A model generated the notes under the pieces. That model saw only the letters and a list, made by a program, of their open reading frames with translations. It did no database searches and was not told the DNA's origin. The position numbers were made by a program, and so were the translations under genes. 38,099 nucleotides of DNA, from NCBI GenBank assembly GCA_022824665.1, contig JAJDZL010000009.1, forward strand, positions 1 through 38,099, in the 5' to 3' direction. Origin of the DNA: Gammaproteobacteria bacterium (lineage in GTDB: Bacteria; Pseudomonadota; Gammaproteobacteria; Arenicellales; JAJDZL01). The first letter of the stretch is position 1; every line of letters starts with the position of its first letter. Of the stretch, positions 37,148 through 38,099 are shown piece by piece.

Positions 37148-37526
37148 GGCTTGCTCGCATTCATTTGGAACAGAAGTACTTTATTGACTGACCGGAGTAG
37201 ATCTCCGAGTCCCGTAATATTGCGACCGAATGTATATTAATTCGATGACTGTTTGTATCGTAAAGGTCTGTCCTTTTTGATACTAGTCAATATATGGATG
37301 GTTTGAGTACAGCGTCTTTGCGCGCCCGCTCTAACGCATTGTCTGCGCTACTTTAACAATAGACAGATACCCAATCCAGTTTCGATTCAAAATCAGTTAA
37401 TGGACGAAACCGGTTTCAAACCCCTTGAATTGAAAAATAATTCCGTCACTGGCAGTAATTGAAGACACGTCATGTACGCTTGGCTCATCTATCATCGGGC
37501 GTTACCGGAAAACTCAACCGAACACA

Positions 37527-38099
37527 TTAACTGCGGCTTTTGCTTCGCTCCGGATCAAAAAAGCTTCTAAACGATGCGCGCGCCTGATATCGCTCGCCTG
37601 CAATGTCAATTTCCCAACTGCCATGTTCGATCAAATCGGGTTCTACACCGCCGGCATAGTGTACGTAACCCAGTCCAACTGATGAGCCAAGCGTAAAACT
37701 GTATGCACCAGAAGACAGATAGCCTGCAACTTTCCCATCAAGATAAATCACCTCTTCTCCCCAGATTACAGGCTCCGGGTCTACCAGCCTGAACGCGACA
37801 AGCCGCTTTTCAGGATATGCGAGCTGGAGTTGGCTCAGCAAAGTGGTCTGACCCAAGAAAGAGCCGGGTTCGTTCCACTTGCCTGAGCGTCCGAGACCCG
37901 CTTCGACAGGTGTATCATCCGGTGTTATATCGAGACCGAATTCCCGGTAGGCAGCCTCCAGACGAAGGTGTTCAAGCGCATGATAACCGGCCGGTCTCAA
38001 TCCATATTGCTGGCCCGCCACCATGATCCGGTCAAAAATATCCTGCGCAAATTCAGACGCAATCAGCAACTCCCACCCGAGCTCTGCGACAAACGTGAG
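37527..38099 (-). CDS. GcvT-like aminomethyltransferase / folate-binding protein, C-terminal part (5' end outside window)
   Basis: Frame open to right edge: LTFVAELGWELLIASEFAQDIFDRIM...ALEHLRLEAAYREFG; GcvT C-terminal barrel. Confidence 0.88.
   Translation of the reverse strand, partial: LTFVAELGWELLIASEFAQDIFDRIMVAGQQYGLRPAGYHALEHLRLEAAYREFGLDITPDDTPVEAGLGRSGKWNEPGSFLGQTTLLSQLQLAYPEKRLVAFRLVDPEPVIWGEEVIYLDGKVAGYLSSGAYSFTLGSSVGLGYVHYAGGVEPDLIEHGSWEIDIAGERYQARASFRSFFDPERSKSRS

Noticed and set aside
1-38099. CRISPR arrays, tRNA or rRNA genes
   Set aside because: Scanned by eye for regularly spaced direct repeats and tRNA T-loop-like sequences; none convincing. A tRNAscan/CRISPR finder run would be decisive.

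Overview
Chromosomal window from a PHA-producing proteobacterium, probably gammaproteobacterial judging from the trxA-rho-rpmE and priA-argS-SPOR gene orders. Left accessory zone (1 to ~3.9 kb): an edge-truncated HNH nuclease, two decayed fragments of a DUF772/DDE-type IS transposase, a small Cys-rich secreted ORF between them, and an exact-offset 648-bp tandem duplication of a secreted beta-barrel-like protein gene. Core zone (4.3-8.9 kb): trxA, rho, rpmE and prmB, then rubredoxin, phaR and phaB on the minus strand, followed by an MFS gene (9.3-10.7 kb). Centre (11.4-25.7 kb): a compact co-directional operon encoding a complete branched-chain-amino-acid-type ABC importer, whose second ATPase is fused to a UPF0261/Tm-1-like domain. 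It continues with the Tm-1-type TIM-barrel protein, a flotillin/SPFH protein with about 19-22 uninterrupted 11-residue (hendecad) coiled-coil repeats, two tandem SRPBCC modules (one fused to a quinone oxidoreductase), an FAH-family protein, an alpha/beta hydrolase and an amidohydrolase. This operon is the best candidate for an undescribed uptake/processing system. Right part: phaE-phaC (class III PHA synthase), SPOR protein, argS, priA, fructosamine-kinase family, NUDIX, AEC transporter, coaX, cupin, an internally deleted AAA/DUF4143 ATPase, and an edge-truncated GcvT-like protein. I saw no CRISPR array, rRNA or tRNA. All calls are by eye from translated sequence; no database search was run.
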